NCBI GenBank assembly: GCA_021827225.1
Contig: JAKAXG010000018.1
Span: forward strand, 1 to 16,786
From: Actinomycetes bacterium
GTDB taxonomy: Bacteria; Actinomycetota; Acidimicrobiia; Acidimicrobiales; Palsa-688
Length of the DNA: 16,786 nt
Reading direction: 5' to 3'
Of the stretch, positions 1 through 6,524 are shown in pieces. Position 1 is the first letter of the stretch; each line of letters opens with the position of its first letter. Made by a program: the position numbers and the translations under genes. The notes under the pieces are model-generated. The model was given only the letters and a program-made list of their open reading frames with translations, had not been told where the DNA came from and made no database searches.

Positions 1-753
1 CCCGGCGCGCCCTCCCGACTCCCAGTGCACGTGCCATTCCGCGACGCTGGGCCCGAAAGCACGGCTGACGTAGAAGTAGTAGATCATCCCGTTCTGGCCA
101 CCGGCGGACTTCGATCCCCTCCCACCACGGTACATCTCCCGGTCCCGCCACAGCAGCCCGGCCTCCGCCAGCCTCACCAACAGCCCTTCGGCGAGAGAAG
201 GATTGCCCGTGCTGTCATAGCCGTCCCTCACCTCCTCAGCGAGCCCCGGGTTGACCCGGTAGATGGGCAGCAGGGCCCTTTTGAGTTGGTGGGCCCTGAT
301 GGTGGCCTCGAAGATCTTCTCGGGCGACGGCGGTTCCTCGACAGGCTCCGGCTTCGGGCCGCCACCAACCTCCAGAGGGGTGGACACGGGCGTCGATACG
401 GGGACCGACGGGAGTCCAAGGGGCGGCGACGACGGGTCGCGCAGGGCGTGCAGGCGATCGGTGATCAGAGGCATGACGTCGTCTTCCCAGTCGGCGTCCA
501 GCTTGGCCCACTCCTCCAGCTGGTGGATGTCGGCCTTCCCCACCATCTCGGCGGTGATCTCCTTACCCTCGGCGTCCTGCAGACGCTGGACGACGGCGCG
601 GTTGCCGGCGCTGCGCTGCAGAGCGAGGACGCCTCCGGGGTCGCCGACAGTTCGAGGCGAATCCGGGGCGCCTGAGGGCCGTGGCCTGAACGGCTTCGAC
701 CCGGACGGCTCCTGCCGTGCTGCTGCCCTGTCGATCCTCGTCCGTGCCCCCAT
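1..753 (-). CDS. Partial protein with N-terminal LQR-AGN (eCIS-associated type) motif
   Basis: The reading frame is open from an ATG at 753 down to the left edge, giving 251 visible residues with no stop, so the C-terminus is missing. ATG 753 is the only ATG/GTG/TTG start between the upstream in-frame stop (near 845) and the coding body; a GAGAGGGG stretch lies about 10 bases before it. Residues 43-58 read LALQRSAGNRAVVQRL. From family knowledge, this short motif recurs near the N-terminus of actinobacterial proteins tied to extracellular contractile injection systems, often before a DUF4157 domain. A Pro/Ser/Thr/Val-rich linker follows (about residues 108-140). After it comes a region with predicted helices and an aromatic-rich segment (GMIYYFYVSR, residues 222-231) that I do not recognise. 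No HExxH protease motif is visible. The function is unknown; a cargo, toxin or structural accessory of a contractile injection system is an inference from the motif alone. Confidence 0.75.
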   Translation of the reverse strand, partial: MGARTRIDRAAARQEPSGSKPFRPRPSGAPDSPRTVGDPGGVLALQRSAGNRAVVQRLQDAEGKEITAEMVGKADIHQLEEWAKLDADWEDDVMPLITDRLHALRDPSSPPLGLPSVPVSTPVSTPLEVGGGPKPEPVEEPPSPEKIFEATIRAHQLKRALLPIYRVNPGLAEEVRDGYDSTGNPSLAEGLLVRLAEAGLLWRDREMYRGGRGSKSAGGQNGMIYYFYVSRAFGPSVAEWHVHWESGGRAG

Positions 754-866
754 GCGACGCGTCGCCCCTCTCTCCCGCCACTCAACCTCGCGCCTCGGAT
801 GGGTGGTGTCAAGCAGCGCCGGGACCCTGAACCCGCCTTCGGATTACAGACCTCCAACCGATCGAT

Positions 867-1019
867 TTGTCGGCCGTGTTCATCTTCCTCATGACCGGAC
901 GCTGGAGCCCCAAGCGGGCCCGCCGGGACGCCGCCGATCACGAGAAGATGGTGGAAGCCCAGTTGGCCGAACTGGCGGCCCGGCGAACGCTTGTAGGCCA
1001 GCAGCAGCGGCCCAGCTGA
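867..1019 (+). CDS. Possible small protein of about 50 residues
   Basis: A short open frame ends with TGA at 1017-1019. Its third codon positions are almost all G or C, as in real genes here. Possible starts are TTG 867, GTG 876 and ATG 891; none has a good Shine-Dalgarno sequence, so the start is uncertain and TTG 867 is a guess. The product from TTG begins with a short hydrophobic stretch (SAVFIFLMTG). A basic segment follows (WSPKRARRD), then a charged, probably helical part (HEKMVEAQLAELAARR). This resembles a small membrane-associated or coiled-coil peptide, but I do not recognise a family. It lies between a divergent gene on the left and the oxidoreductase starting 35 bases downstream, and could be co-transcribed with the latter. 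A chance frame remains possible. Confidence 0.4.
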   Translation: MSAVFIFLMTGRWSPKRARRDAADHEKMVEAQLAELAARRTLVGQQQRPS

Positions 1020-1053
1020 GGGCCGCCGTCATGGAAGTAGCTAGGATGCACCC

Positions 1054-1944
1054 ATGACCATCGACATCGGCCGGGTCGGCATCTGGACGTCGGCGCTGGA
1101 GGCCCAACCGGCGGACCGGGCACGCCAGGCGGCCGAGGAGCTGGAAGCCCTCGGCTTCCCGATCCTGTGGGTCAACGAGACCACTGGCCGGGACCCTTTC
1201 GTGCTGGCGACGATGCTGCTGGCATCCACGTCGAAGCTGAAGCTCGCCACCGGGATCGCCAACATCTACGCCCGCGACGCCCTGACGATGGCAGCCAGCC
1301 AGAAGACCCTGGCCGAGGCCTTCCCAGGCCGCTTCCTCCTGGGCCTGGGCGTCAGCAGCCCGGTTCTCGTCGAGAAGGTGCGCAAGCACTCCTACGGCAA
1401 GCCGCTGACCCATATGCGGGAATACCTGGAGGCTATGGACGCCGCCCCGTACCACTCGGTGCCGCCGGAGGAGAAGCCTCTGCGGGTGTTGGCTGCGCTC
1501 GGCCCGCGGATGCTCGAGTTGGCGGCGACTCATGCCGACGGCGCCCACCCCTATCTCACCACCCCCGATCACACCCGCTCGGCCCGGGAGCTCATCGGAT
1601 CCGACGTGTTGCTCGCCCCGGAGCAGATGGTGGTGCTCGAGACGGACCCGACCACGGCCCGGGACATAGCCCGGGCGTCTGTGAGCTTCTACCTGCGCGC
1701 ACCCGGGTACCTGGCGAACCTGCGCCGCATGGGTTACACCGACGACGACTGGGCGGATCCCAAGGCCCCGTCGGACCGGCTCATAGACGGGATCGTCGCG
1801 TGGGGGGACATGGAGACGATCGCCCGCCGGGTCCGCGAGCACCACGACGCAGGAGCGGACCACGTCTGCGTACAGGTCCTGGCGCCCCCTCGCGAGCTGC
1901 CGCTTCCGCAGTGGAGGGAGTTGGCGTCGGCGCTGCTCGGCTGA
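1054..1944 (+). CDS. F420-dependent LLM class oxidoreductase (TIGR03620-like)
   Basis: This 296-residue protein has the luciferase-like monooxygenase (TIM-barrel) pattern. An N-terminal strand (IGRVGIWTSALE) is followed by an ALGFPILWVNET segment, a T-SKLKLATGIANIYARD block at about residues 59-75, and LAEAFPGRFLLGLGVSSPVLVE at about 85-106. A late RRVREHHDAGADHVCVQVL segment matches the end of the barrel. The family uses reduced cofactor F420 (some relatives use FMNH2) for hydride transfer to varied substrates; the substrate here cannot be told. The length is normal for the TIGR03620 group. ATG 1054 is preceded by AGGA with about 7 bases spacing. No partner gene is adjacent; the next gene, encoding a STAS protein, starts 73 bases downstream. 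Assignment to the LLM superfamily is firm, to the subfamily probable. Confidence 0.9.
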   Translation: MTIDIGRVGIWTSALEAQPADRARQAAEELEALGFPILWVNETTGRDPFVLATMLLASTSKLKLATGIANIYARDALTMAASQKTLAEAFPGRFLLGLGVSSPVLVEKVRKHSYGKPLTHMREYLEAMDAAPYHSVPPEEKPLRVLAALGPRMLELAATHADGAHPYLTTPDHTRSARELIGSDVLLAPEQMVVLETDPTTARDIARASVSFYLRAPGYLANLRRMGYTDDDWADPKAPSDRLIDGIVAWGDMETIARRVREHHDAGADHVCVQVLAPPRELPLPQWRELASALLG

Positions 1945-2017
1945 TCCGGGTCGGTCTGTCGGAGATTCTGCGACGCCTCTCAGCCGGCACTCAGATCCGT
2001 CCGCTTGACTTCAGCGC

Positions 2018-2314
2018 GTGGAACCCACGCCGACAGACGAAGAGTGCTGGACCGTCATGGTTCAGGGCGAACTGGACATAACCAGCCGGCGGCACCTGGC
2101 GGACATGGCCGGGATTCTGGCGGGGCTGCGGGGAGGGGTGGATTTCGACCTGAGCCGGGTGAGGTTCATCGACTCCGCCGGATGGGACGCGCTGACCCAC
2201 GCCGTGCAGACGCTGGAAGCGGCCGGAATGTCGGCCCGGGTCAGCCGGCAGAGCGACGCCGTGCGGCGACTCAGGGCCCTCCTGGATGCCTCGGTTCTCG
2301 CGCCGGCGGCCTGA
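2018..2314 (+). CDS. STAS-domain anti-sigma factor antagonist-like protein
   Basis: This 98-residue protein consists of a single STAS domain. It shows GELDITSRRHL (residues 17-27), the core strand VDFDLSRVRFIDSAG (41-55), and the C-terminal helix region ending in ALLDAS. Ser53 in DSAG corresponds to the phosphorylated serine of SpoIIAA (first Ser of its DSSG), so reversible phosphorylation by an anti-sigma kinase is possible. Such proteins bind anti-sigma factors and free a sigma factor. The gene starts with GTG at 2018. No anti-sigma kinase, sigma factor or PP2C phosphatase gene is visible in the window, so its partner must be encoded elsewhere. Linkage with the upstream oxidoreductase (73-base gap) and the downstream DUF929 gene (118-base gap) is unclear. 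Confidence 0.8.
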   Translation: MEPTPTDEECWTVMVQGELDITSRRHLADMAGILAGLRGGVDFDLSRVRFIDSAGWDALTHAVQTLEAAGMSARVSRQSDAVRRLRALLDASVLAPAA

Positions 2315-2432
2315 GGCGGCCGGGGCGGAGAGCGCAGGGCCTCGGCTGACCGGCCGACCGGTCCCTTCGCGAGGCGCCTGCAGCGGGCGTCCGCAGCCAG
2401 CACCAGCGATCTAGGCGCTAATCTCTGTCGAG

Positions 2433-3425
2433 ATGGCCAGCTCGCCCCGAGCCGAGTCCGGCGGGAAGCGACCCTCCGACGGCTCCACCCCCGTCCCTCC
2501 CCGCAAGGGCACCAAAGCGGCCCGGCAGGCCGCTCGGCGGCCCGCGCCCCGCAGCGGGAGCCAGGCCCGCCAGGCGCGCCGCCGCAACCAGCGGCTGATC
2601 GCCATCGGCGCCACCGGTCTGGTCGTCATCGTGATCGCCGTGCTGGTGGCGGTGAAGCTTTCCTCAGGCTCGAGCACCAACGCCGAGGTCCGTACCGCGG
2701 TCAGCCAGAGCCAGGTGTCCCAGCTCAGTGGCATCCCGGTCTCCACCCTGGTGGAGGCGGCCCAGGCCGCCCAGTCGAGCGCGGCGAGCCCCCCCACCGC
2801 CCTGCCGGCCGGCGCCAAGCCGCTGACCAGTGCCGGCAAACCGGAGATTCTGTACATGGGCGCCGAGTACTGCCCGTATTGCGCAGCCGAGCGGTGGCCG
2901 ATGGTCATGGCCCTGTCCAAGTTCGGGACCTTCACCAATCTGCACGCCACCAAGTCCTCCTCCACGGACGTCAACGCCAACACCCCGACCTTCACCTTCG
3001 TCGGGTCCAGCTACTCCTCGCCGTATCTGGCGTTCACCCCGGTGGAGATGGAAGACAGGGCCGGTAAGCCCCTGCAGAACCCGACCGCTCAGCAGACCAC
3101 CATCCTGAGCACCTACGACGCCCCGCCCTATACCACCAGCACCGGCACCATCCCGTTCGTCTACTTGGGCGGCAAGTTCATCGTCAACGGCACGCAGTAC
3201 GACGCGGCGGCTCTGGCCGGCAAGAGCTTCAGTTCCGCCGTCAGCTACATCACCAGCGCCAACAACCCCACGTCCCGGGCGGCCGAGGCGGTGGCAGGCC
3301 ACCTGGTCGGAGCCATCTGCACCCTGACGAACAACCAGCCGGCCAACGTCTGCACCGCCGTACCGGCGTCGCTGAAGACCGGGGTGTCGTCATCCGCCAA
3401 CCAGGGGTCCAGCACCGGCGGATGA
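2433..3425 (+). CDS. DUF929 family membrane-anchored thioredoxin-fold protein
   Basis: This 330-residue protein starts with a basic, Pro/Arg/Lys-rich cytoplasmic segment (residues 1-53). One transmembrane helix follows (about 54-75), then an extracytoplasmic domain. That domain carries a thioredoxin-like CPYC motif at 147-150, in [15 protein letters not shown], and a TIPF segment with Pro241 that fits the cis-proline loop. A second cysteine pair lies at C296 and C307. This layout matches DUF929 (PF06053). The likely role is thiol-disulfide exchange on exported proteins, by analogy with DsbA-like enzymes. The VKOR gene 75 bases downstream on the same strand would reoxidise it, which supports an oxidative-folding role. 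The ATG at 2433 has only a weak ribosome binding site. Family assignment is good; the catalytic direction (oxidase versus isomerase) is inferred. Confidence 0.85.
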   Translation: MASSPRAESGGKRPSDGSTPVPPRKGTKAARQAARRPAPRSGSQARQARRRNQRLIAIGATGLVVIVIAVLVAVKLSSGSSTNAEVRTAVSQSQVSQLSGIPVSTLVEAAQAAQSSAASPPTALPAGAKPLTSAGKPEILYMGAEYCPYCAAERWPMVMALSKFGTFTNLHATKSSSTDVNANTPTFTFVGSSYSSPYLAFTPVEMEDRAGKPLQNPTAQQTTILSTYDAPPYTTSTGTIPFVYLGGKFIVNGTQYDAAALAGKSFSSAVSYITSANNPTSRAAEAVAGHLVGAICTLTNNQPANVCTAVPASLKTGVSSSANQGSSTGG

Positions 3426-3500
3426 CCGGCCGGGGCGGCTGGCCCTCCGTCGGTACGCTGATCTGTCACTGAGGAACCGAAGACCGACGCCGAGGATGAC

Positions 3501-3998
3501 ATGGGGACCGACACTGCTGTAGAGGCCGTAGACGTGCCGGGCGGGATCGTTGGCCCCCGCTGGCCCTGGATTCTGGGGACGGTGCTGTCCGTTCTCGGAT
3601 TCGGCGTCTCGGCCTACCTGACCTACGAGCACTTCACCGGTTCGACCAGCCTCGCCTGCCCGGCGGTCAGCGGCGGGGTCAACTGCCTGAAGGTCACGAC
3701 GAGCCCCTGGTCGGTTCAGTTCGGCATACCGGTCGCCGTGCTCGGGCTCGTCTTCTTCGCGGTGATGGTCGGGCTGCAGTCGCCCTGGGTCTGGCACTGG
3801 CAGCACAGGGCGGTCCGGGCGGCCCGTATCGCATGGTGCCTGGTGGGGGTGGGAAACGCCATCGCCCTCATCTATGACGAACTGTTCAAGATCGACGCCA
3901 TCTGCGAATGGTGCACGTCGGTTCACATAATGACGTTCATTCTGTTCGTGTCGACGGTCTTCGGCACCATCTCCACCGCCCCGGTCCCGGAGGACTGA
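3501..3998 (+). CDS. Vitamin K epoxide reductase (VKOR) family protein
   Basis: This 165-residue integral membrane protein has four hydrophobic segments (about residues 22-41, 75-93, 108-127 and 141-158), the size of a minimal VKOR domain. The cysteines are those expected: a loop pair at C53 and C62 (LACPAVSGGVNC) and the active-site CEWC at 135-138. Bacterial VKOR takes electrons from a periplasmic or extracellular thioredoxin-fold partner and passes them to quinone, as DsbB does. The upstream DUF929 protein is the obvious partner. The ATG at 3501 follows a GAGGA stretch with about 5 bases between. The acidic C-terminal tail (PVPED) is not unusual. Confidence 0.92.
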   Translation: MGTDTAVEAVDVPGGIVGPRWPWILGTVLSVLGFGVSAYLTYEHFTGSTSLACPAVSGGVNCLKVTTSPWSVQFGIPVAVLGLVFFAVMVGLQSPWVWHWQHRAVRAARIAWCLVGVGNAIALIYDELFKIDAICEWCTSVHIMTFILFVSTVFGTISTAPVPED

Positions 3999-3999
3999 G

Positions 4000-4016
4000 C
4001 CGGGGTTCATCCCCGG
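4000..4016 (+). terminator. Short hairpin after the VKOR gene
   Basis: A perfect 6-bp inverted repeat CCGGGG/CCCCGG with a 5-base loop (TTCAT) begins two bases after the VKOR stop codon. There is no T tract after it, so termination is only a possibility. Confidence 0.3.
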
Positions 4017-4334
4017 AGGCGACGACCGCAGCCGGTCGGTAGGCACTGGACGGGCGGACAGGCAACGAGCCCGGCCCGGGCGGCGGACCCCGGGGACCGG
4101 ACTCGCTGGCGGCGGGATGTTGTGACTCGCGCGCCGTTTCGTTTCACGCTAGGAGGGGCGGGTCGCGAACCGATGACGGCGGCAACGCAATGCGATGACA
4201 GTCGGATCGACCAGGGGGGACGGCCACCGACGGCGGTAAGCGACCTTCCTGCGTAGTATCGATCCCGGCACCACGCAGTGCGGCGGGCCCTGGTCGAAGC
4301 ACTTAGCATCGGTCCCGACAAAGGAGGAGTCAGA
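4017..4334. other. Non-coding stretch before the VOC gene
   Basis: About 318 bases without a convincing gene on either strand. Frames through here lack the third-position G/C bias seen in neighbouring genes. A TAGTAT at 4254-4259 could be a -10 element for the VOC gene, but no matching -35 box is clear. The stretch ends in AAGGAGG (4321-4327), a strong ribosome binding site that fixes the GTG start at 4335. Confidence 0.5.
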
Positions 4335-4688
4335 GTGAGCGACTACGACGTGCGAATGGTGGTTCTTTCGACCGACGACCTGGAAGAGTCGATCCGGTTC
4401 TACACCGAGACCCTCGGGATGGCGCTGAAGTTCCGCGACGGCGCGCACTACGCCGCCCTCGACGGGGGGTCCATCACCGTGGCGCTGGCCACGGCGGTGG
4501 ACCATCCCATGCCGGGTAAGGTCGTCGTCGGGGTCAAGACCGCCGACGTCGACGCTGCTGCTCAGGCCATCGAGGCCAACGGCGGTGCTGTAGTCAAGGG
4601 ACCCTACGACGACGCCCACGAACGGCGGGCCGTGGTGTACGACAACAAGGGCAACGGGCTCGTCTTCTATAGTCCGCTACAGCGGTAA
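4335..4688 (+). CDS. VOC superfamily (glyoxalase/bleomycin-resistance fold) protein
   Basis: This 117-residue protein is a single vicinal-oxygen-chelate module of two beta-alpha-beta-beta-beta repeats. The first half has VRMVVLSTDDLEESIRFYTETLG and a YAALDGGSITVAL strand. The second has VVVGVKTADVDAAAQAIEANGG and ends AVVYDNKGNGLVFYSP, the usual last strand. The GTG start at 4335 is chosen because a near-perfect AAGGAGG lies 7 bases upstream; an in-frame ATG at 4278 has no such site and would add residues not seen in the family. Substrate and metal dependence cannot be told from the sequence, and members range from dioxygenases to resistance proteins. The membrane-protein gene starts 30 bases downstream and may be in the same transcript. 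Confidence 0.85.
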   Translation: MSDYDVRMVVLSTDDLEESIRFYTETLGMALKFRDGAHYAALDGGSITVALATAVDHPMPGKVVVGVKTADVDAAAQAIEANGGAVVKGPYDDAHERRAVVYDNKGNGLVFYSPLQR

Positions 4689-4718
4689 GGAGACAGGCAC
4701 CCGGGGGGGTGGGGTCGG

Positions 4719-5213
4719 ATGCGGCGCTTGTGGAGGGGCTTCGACGGGACCGGCGTCCGCACCGCGGTCGGGGCCTGCCTCCTGGCGGTGGCGGCGCTCT
4801 TCGCCTACCTGGTGCTGTCGAGCGGCGGTGGCTGGCAGTGGTTCGGCGGCCGGGCCGTGGCCGGCAGGGAAGACACCGGGACCGTCGCCTACGTCTACCG
4901 CGGGCAGCACTACGACATCGACGACCCGACGTCGTTCAGGAGCGGCCCCAGGACCGTGTGGGTGAACCCCGCCAGTCCGTCCGAGGCCACCCTGCACATC
5001 ACCGTCGCCCGGGTATCGGACTCCCTCTTCGTGGGTGTTCCCGCCGTGCTGGGATCCGCCCTCATCGCCGCCGGCCTCGTACAGAAGCACCGCCGCAGGT
5101 CGCGACCGGCTCTCGGCGGCGGGGACGGCACCGGTTACGGCCGCGGTATCGACTCGGCCACCATCGCGGGGATCCTGGCCAGCCGCCGGCGGCCCCGGCG
5201 GGCGCCGCCATGA
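4719..5213 (+). CDS. Two-TM membrane protein of unknown function (DUF3592-like layout)
   Basis: This 164-residue protein has one transmembrane helix near the N-terminus (about residues 14-34) and another at about 101-121. Between them is an extracytoplasmic domain of mostly beta character, containing GTVAYVYRGQHYDIDDP and RTVWVNPASPSEATL. A basic, Arg-rich cytoplasmic tail ends in RRRPRRAPP. The TM-beta domain-TM layout and the YVYRG-x-HYD / WVNP pattern resemble DUF3592-type proteins, but I cannot confirm the family. The ATG at 4719 follows a G-rich GGGGTGGGG site. Function is unknown. Confidence 0.7.
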   Translation: MRRLWRGFDGTGVRTAVGACLLAVAALFAYLVLSSGGGWQWFGGRAVAGREDTGTVAYVYRGQHYDIDDPTSFRSGPRTVWVNPASPSEATLHITVARVSDSLFVGVPAVLGSALIAAGLVQKHRRRSRPALGGGDGTGYGRGIDSATIAGILASRRRPRRAPP

Positions 5214-5228
5214 GCCGTGGACGGCCGC

Positions 5229-5259
5229 GACCACCCCCGGTCCGGGTCAGCCCGTGGTC
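5229..5259. terminator. Hairpin between two convergent genes
   Basis: GACCAC (5229-5234) pairs with GTGGTC (5254-5259), enclosing a smaller CCGG/CCGG pair. It lies between the converging membrane-protein and DUF1801 genes and overlaps the DUF1801 stop codon. TTGTTC follows on the plus strand, giving slight T-richness. It may serve as a shared terminator. Confidence 0.3.
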
Positions 5260-5654
5260 TTGTTCGACTGGGCCTTGTTCAGGGCCACGGCCGCTCGAAC
5301 GAGGGCTTCGAAGGCGGCGCCGTCCACCTCGTCGCTCTGGTAGATGTCGATGGCACGGCGGAGGTTGCCTCCGAGGCTGGCGTTGAACAGCCCGCGCGGA
5401 TCCTCCAGGAAGGCGCCCTTGGCGAAGGTCAGCTTGACGTGGTCCTTGTAGACCTCTCCCGTGCAGATCATGCCGCCTTCGGACCACACCGGGACGCCGG
5501 CCGGGTTGGAGGGCTTCTTCCACTTGAGCTCCTCGACCACGCCGGGGGCAGCCCGCCGGATCAGTGCCCGGAGTCTGGAGAGGGTGGCGCCCCGCCAATC
5601 GTCGAGATCGGCGAACATCGCATCGATCACCTGCGAGGGGCTCTCGTCGCTCAT
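5247..5654 (-). CDS. DUF1801 domain-containing protein
   Basis: This 135-residue protein matches the DUF1801 (YdhG-like) pattern. An N-terminal helical part (VIDAMFADLDDWRGATLSRLRALIRRAAPGVVEELKW) is followed by the strand pair VWSEGGMICTGEVYKDHVKLTF, the KGAFLEDPRGLFNASLGGNLRRAI segment, and a C-terminal helix ending in LVRAAVALNK. Family members are small, soluble and of unknown biochemical function; some relatives bind metal or resemble iron chaperones, so no specific role is claimed. The gene has its own upstream gap of 176 bases to the hemerythrin-like gene and is probably transcribed separately. Confidence 0.88.
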   Translation of the reverse strand: MSDESPSQVIDAMFADLDDWRGATLSRLRALIRRAAPGVVEELKWKKPSNPAGVPVWSEGGMICTGEVYKDHVKLTFAKGAFLEDPRGLFNASLGGNLRRAIDIYQSDEVDGAAFEALVRAAVALNKAQSNKTTG

Positions 5655-5663
5655 CGAACGAGC

Positions 5664-5678
5664 ATAGGGTTCGCCTAT
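5664..5678. promoter_or_regulatory. Small inverted repeat upstream of the DUF1801 gene
   Basis: ATAGG and CCTAT form a perfect 5-bp inverted repeat with a 5-base spacer, 10 bases upstream of the DUF1801 start. On the minus strand TATAGG could also serve as a -10 element. It may be an operator or promoter part; there is no independent support. Confidence 0.25.
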
Positions 5679-5830
5679 ACGCTGGACCAGAGCTCCTGAC
5701 GAACCCGGGCCGCGGACGACGGGTCCATCACGTGACCGCCGCCCCAGTCGTGACCCTCCCCGGTCGACGGCCGGATCGGGGCCGAAGGCCGGGGAGGCGG
5801 CGGCCCCGCCGGCAGCCGGACCGGGGGGGC

Positions 5831-6370
5831 CTACTGGCCCCGGCCGGTTATCTTGTCGGCCATCTTGTCCATGGCCGCGGTGGCGGTGCCGACCGTCTTG
5901 AGGGCGCCGGGGCTGTCAGGTGCGTTGGGGTGCGGCCTGGTCGGCGCCGCCTGCTTCGCCCGCTCGATCTTCTCGCCCATCTCCTCGCGCTCCTGAACGC
6001 TGAGCACCGCGAGCAGCTTGGGCCAGACCTGGTTCTCCTCGTAGGCGATGTGAGCGCGTCCGGCGGTCGCGAACTTGGCGACCAGCTCGTCGAACTCCCG
6101 GGAGCCGGCCTCCGCCTTGCGCAACTGATCCAGCACCTTCTTGCCCTCGTCCTCCTGGGCGAGCGCCACCTCGGCGAGGCTCTCCCCGCCTTCGACCTTC
6201 TCCTTCACCGCCGGCCAGAAGTACATCTCCTCCACCGCCTCGTGGCGGGATTCCTCCATGACGAGCTTCTCGCCGAGTGCGGCCGCGTCCGGGTTGCCCG
6301 GAACCAGGCGGATCAGCATGGACTCCACTTCTTCGTGGTCCTTGCGCAGAATTTCGAAAACATCGCTCAT
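5831..6370 (-). CDS. Hemerythrin-like (HHE) domain protein
   Basis: This 179-residue protein carries one HHE cation-binding domain. Likely iron ligands are H12 (KDHEEV), H43 and E47 (SRHEAVEEMYFWP), and H107 and E111 (RAHIAYEENQVWP). The EH pair usually found in the third helix is replaced by QED (residues 72-74), so one common ligand is not obvious. The C-terminal 45 residues (from about KQAAPTRPHP) are a flexible Pro/Thr-rich extension outside the domain. Such proteins bind a di-iron centre and have been linked to oxygen, NO or redox sensing and protection. The ATG at 6370 has a perfect AGGAGG 6 bases upstream. It lies downstream of the liv operon on the same strand but beyond a strong hairpin, so it is probably transcribed independently. 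Confidence 0.88.
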   Translation of the reverse strand: MSDVFEILRKDHEEVESMLIRLVPGNPDAAALGEKLVMEESRHEAVEEMYFWPAVKEKVEGGESLAEVALAQEDEGKKVLDQLRKAEAGSREFDELVAKFATAGRAHIAYEENQVWPKLLAVLSVQEREEMGEKIERAKQAAPTRPHPNAPDSPGALKTVGTATAAMDKMADKITGRGQ

Positions 6371-6451
6371 GGCAACCTCCTGTAGAAGTCCAGGCTCAGC
6401 CCCTACCCCTCCGCCGCCGTCCTATGCGTCCCCTCCCCCGTCGCGACGAGG

Positions 6452-6489
6452 GCCGGAGCCCGGGAGCGGCGCTGGTCCCGGGCTCCGGC
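6452..6489 (-). terminator. Strong hairpin at the end of the liv operon
   Basis: A perfect 13-bp inverted repeat (GCCGGAGCCCGGG and its complement) with a 12-base loop lies 36 bases beyond the stop codon of the substrate-binding protein gene. There is no T tract. Position and stem strength make it the likely end of the liv transcript; in actinobacteria, terminators without a U tract are often reported. Confidence 0.6.
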
Positions 6490-6524
6490 ACCTCAACGGC
6501 CGTGCGGATCGGTATCCGGGCCGC

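Noticed and set aside
263..1057. Plus-strand open frame across the left-edge gene
   Set aside because: The minus-strand frame has the recognisable motif and better codon pattern; the plus frame gives Ser/Arg/Pro-rich sequence without domains.
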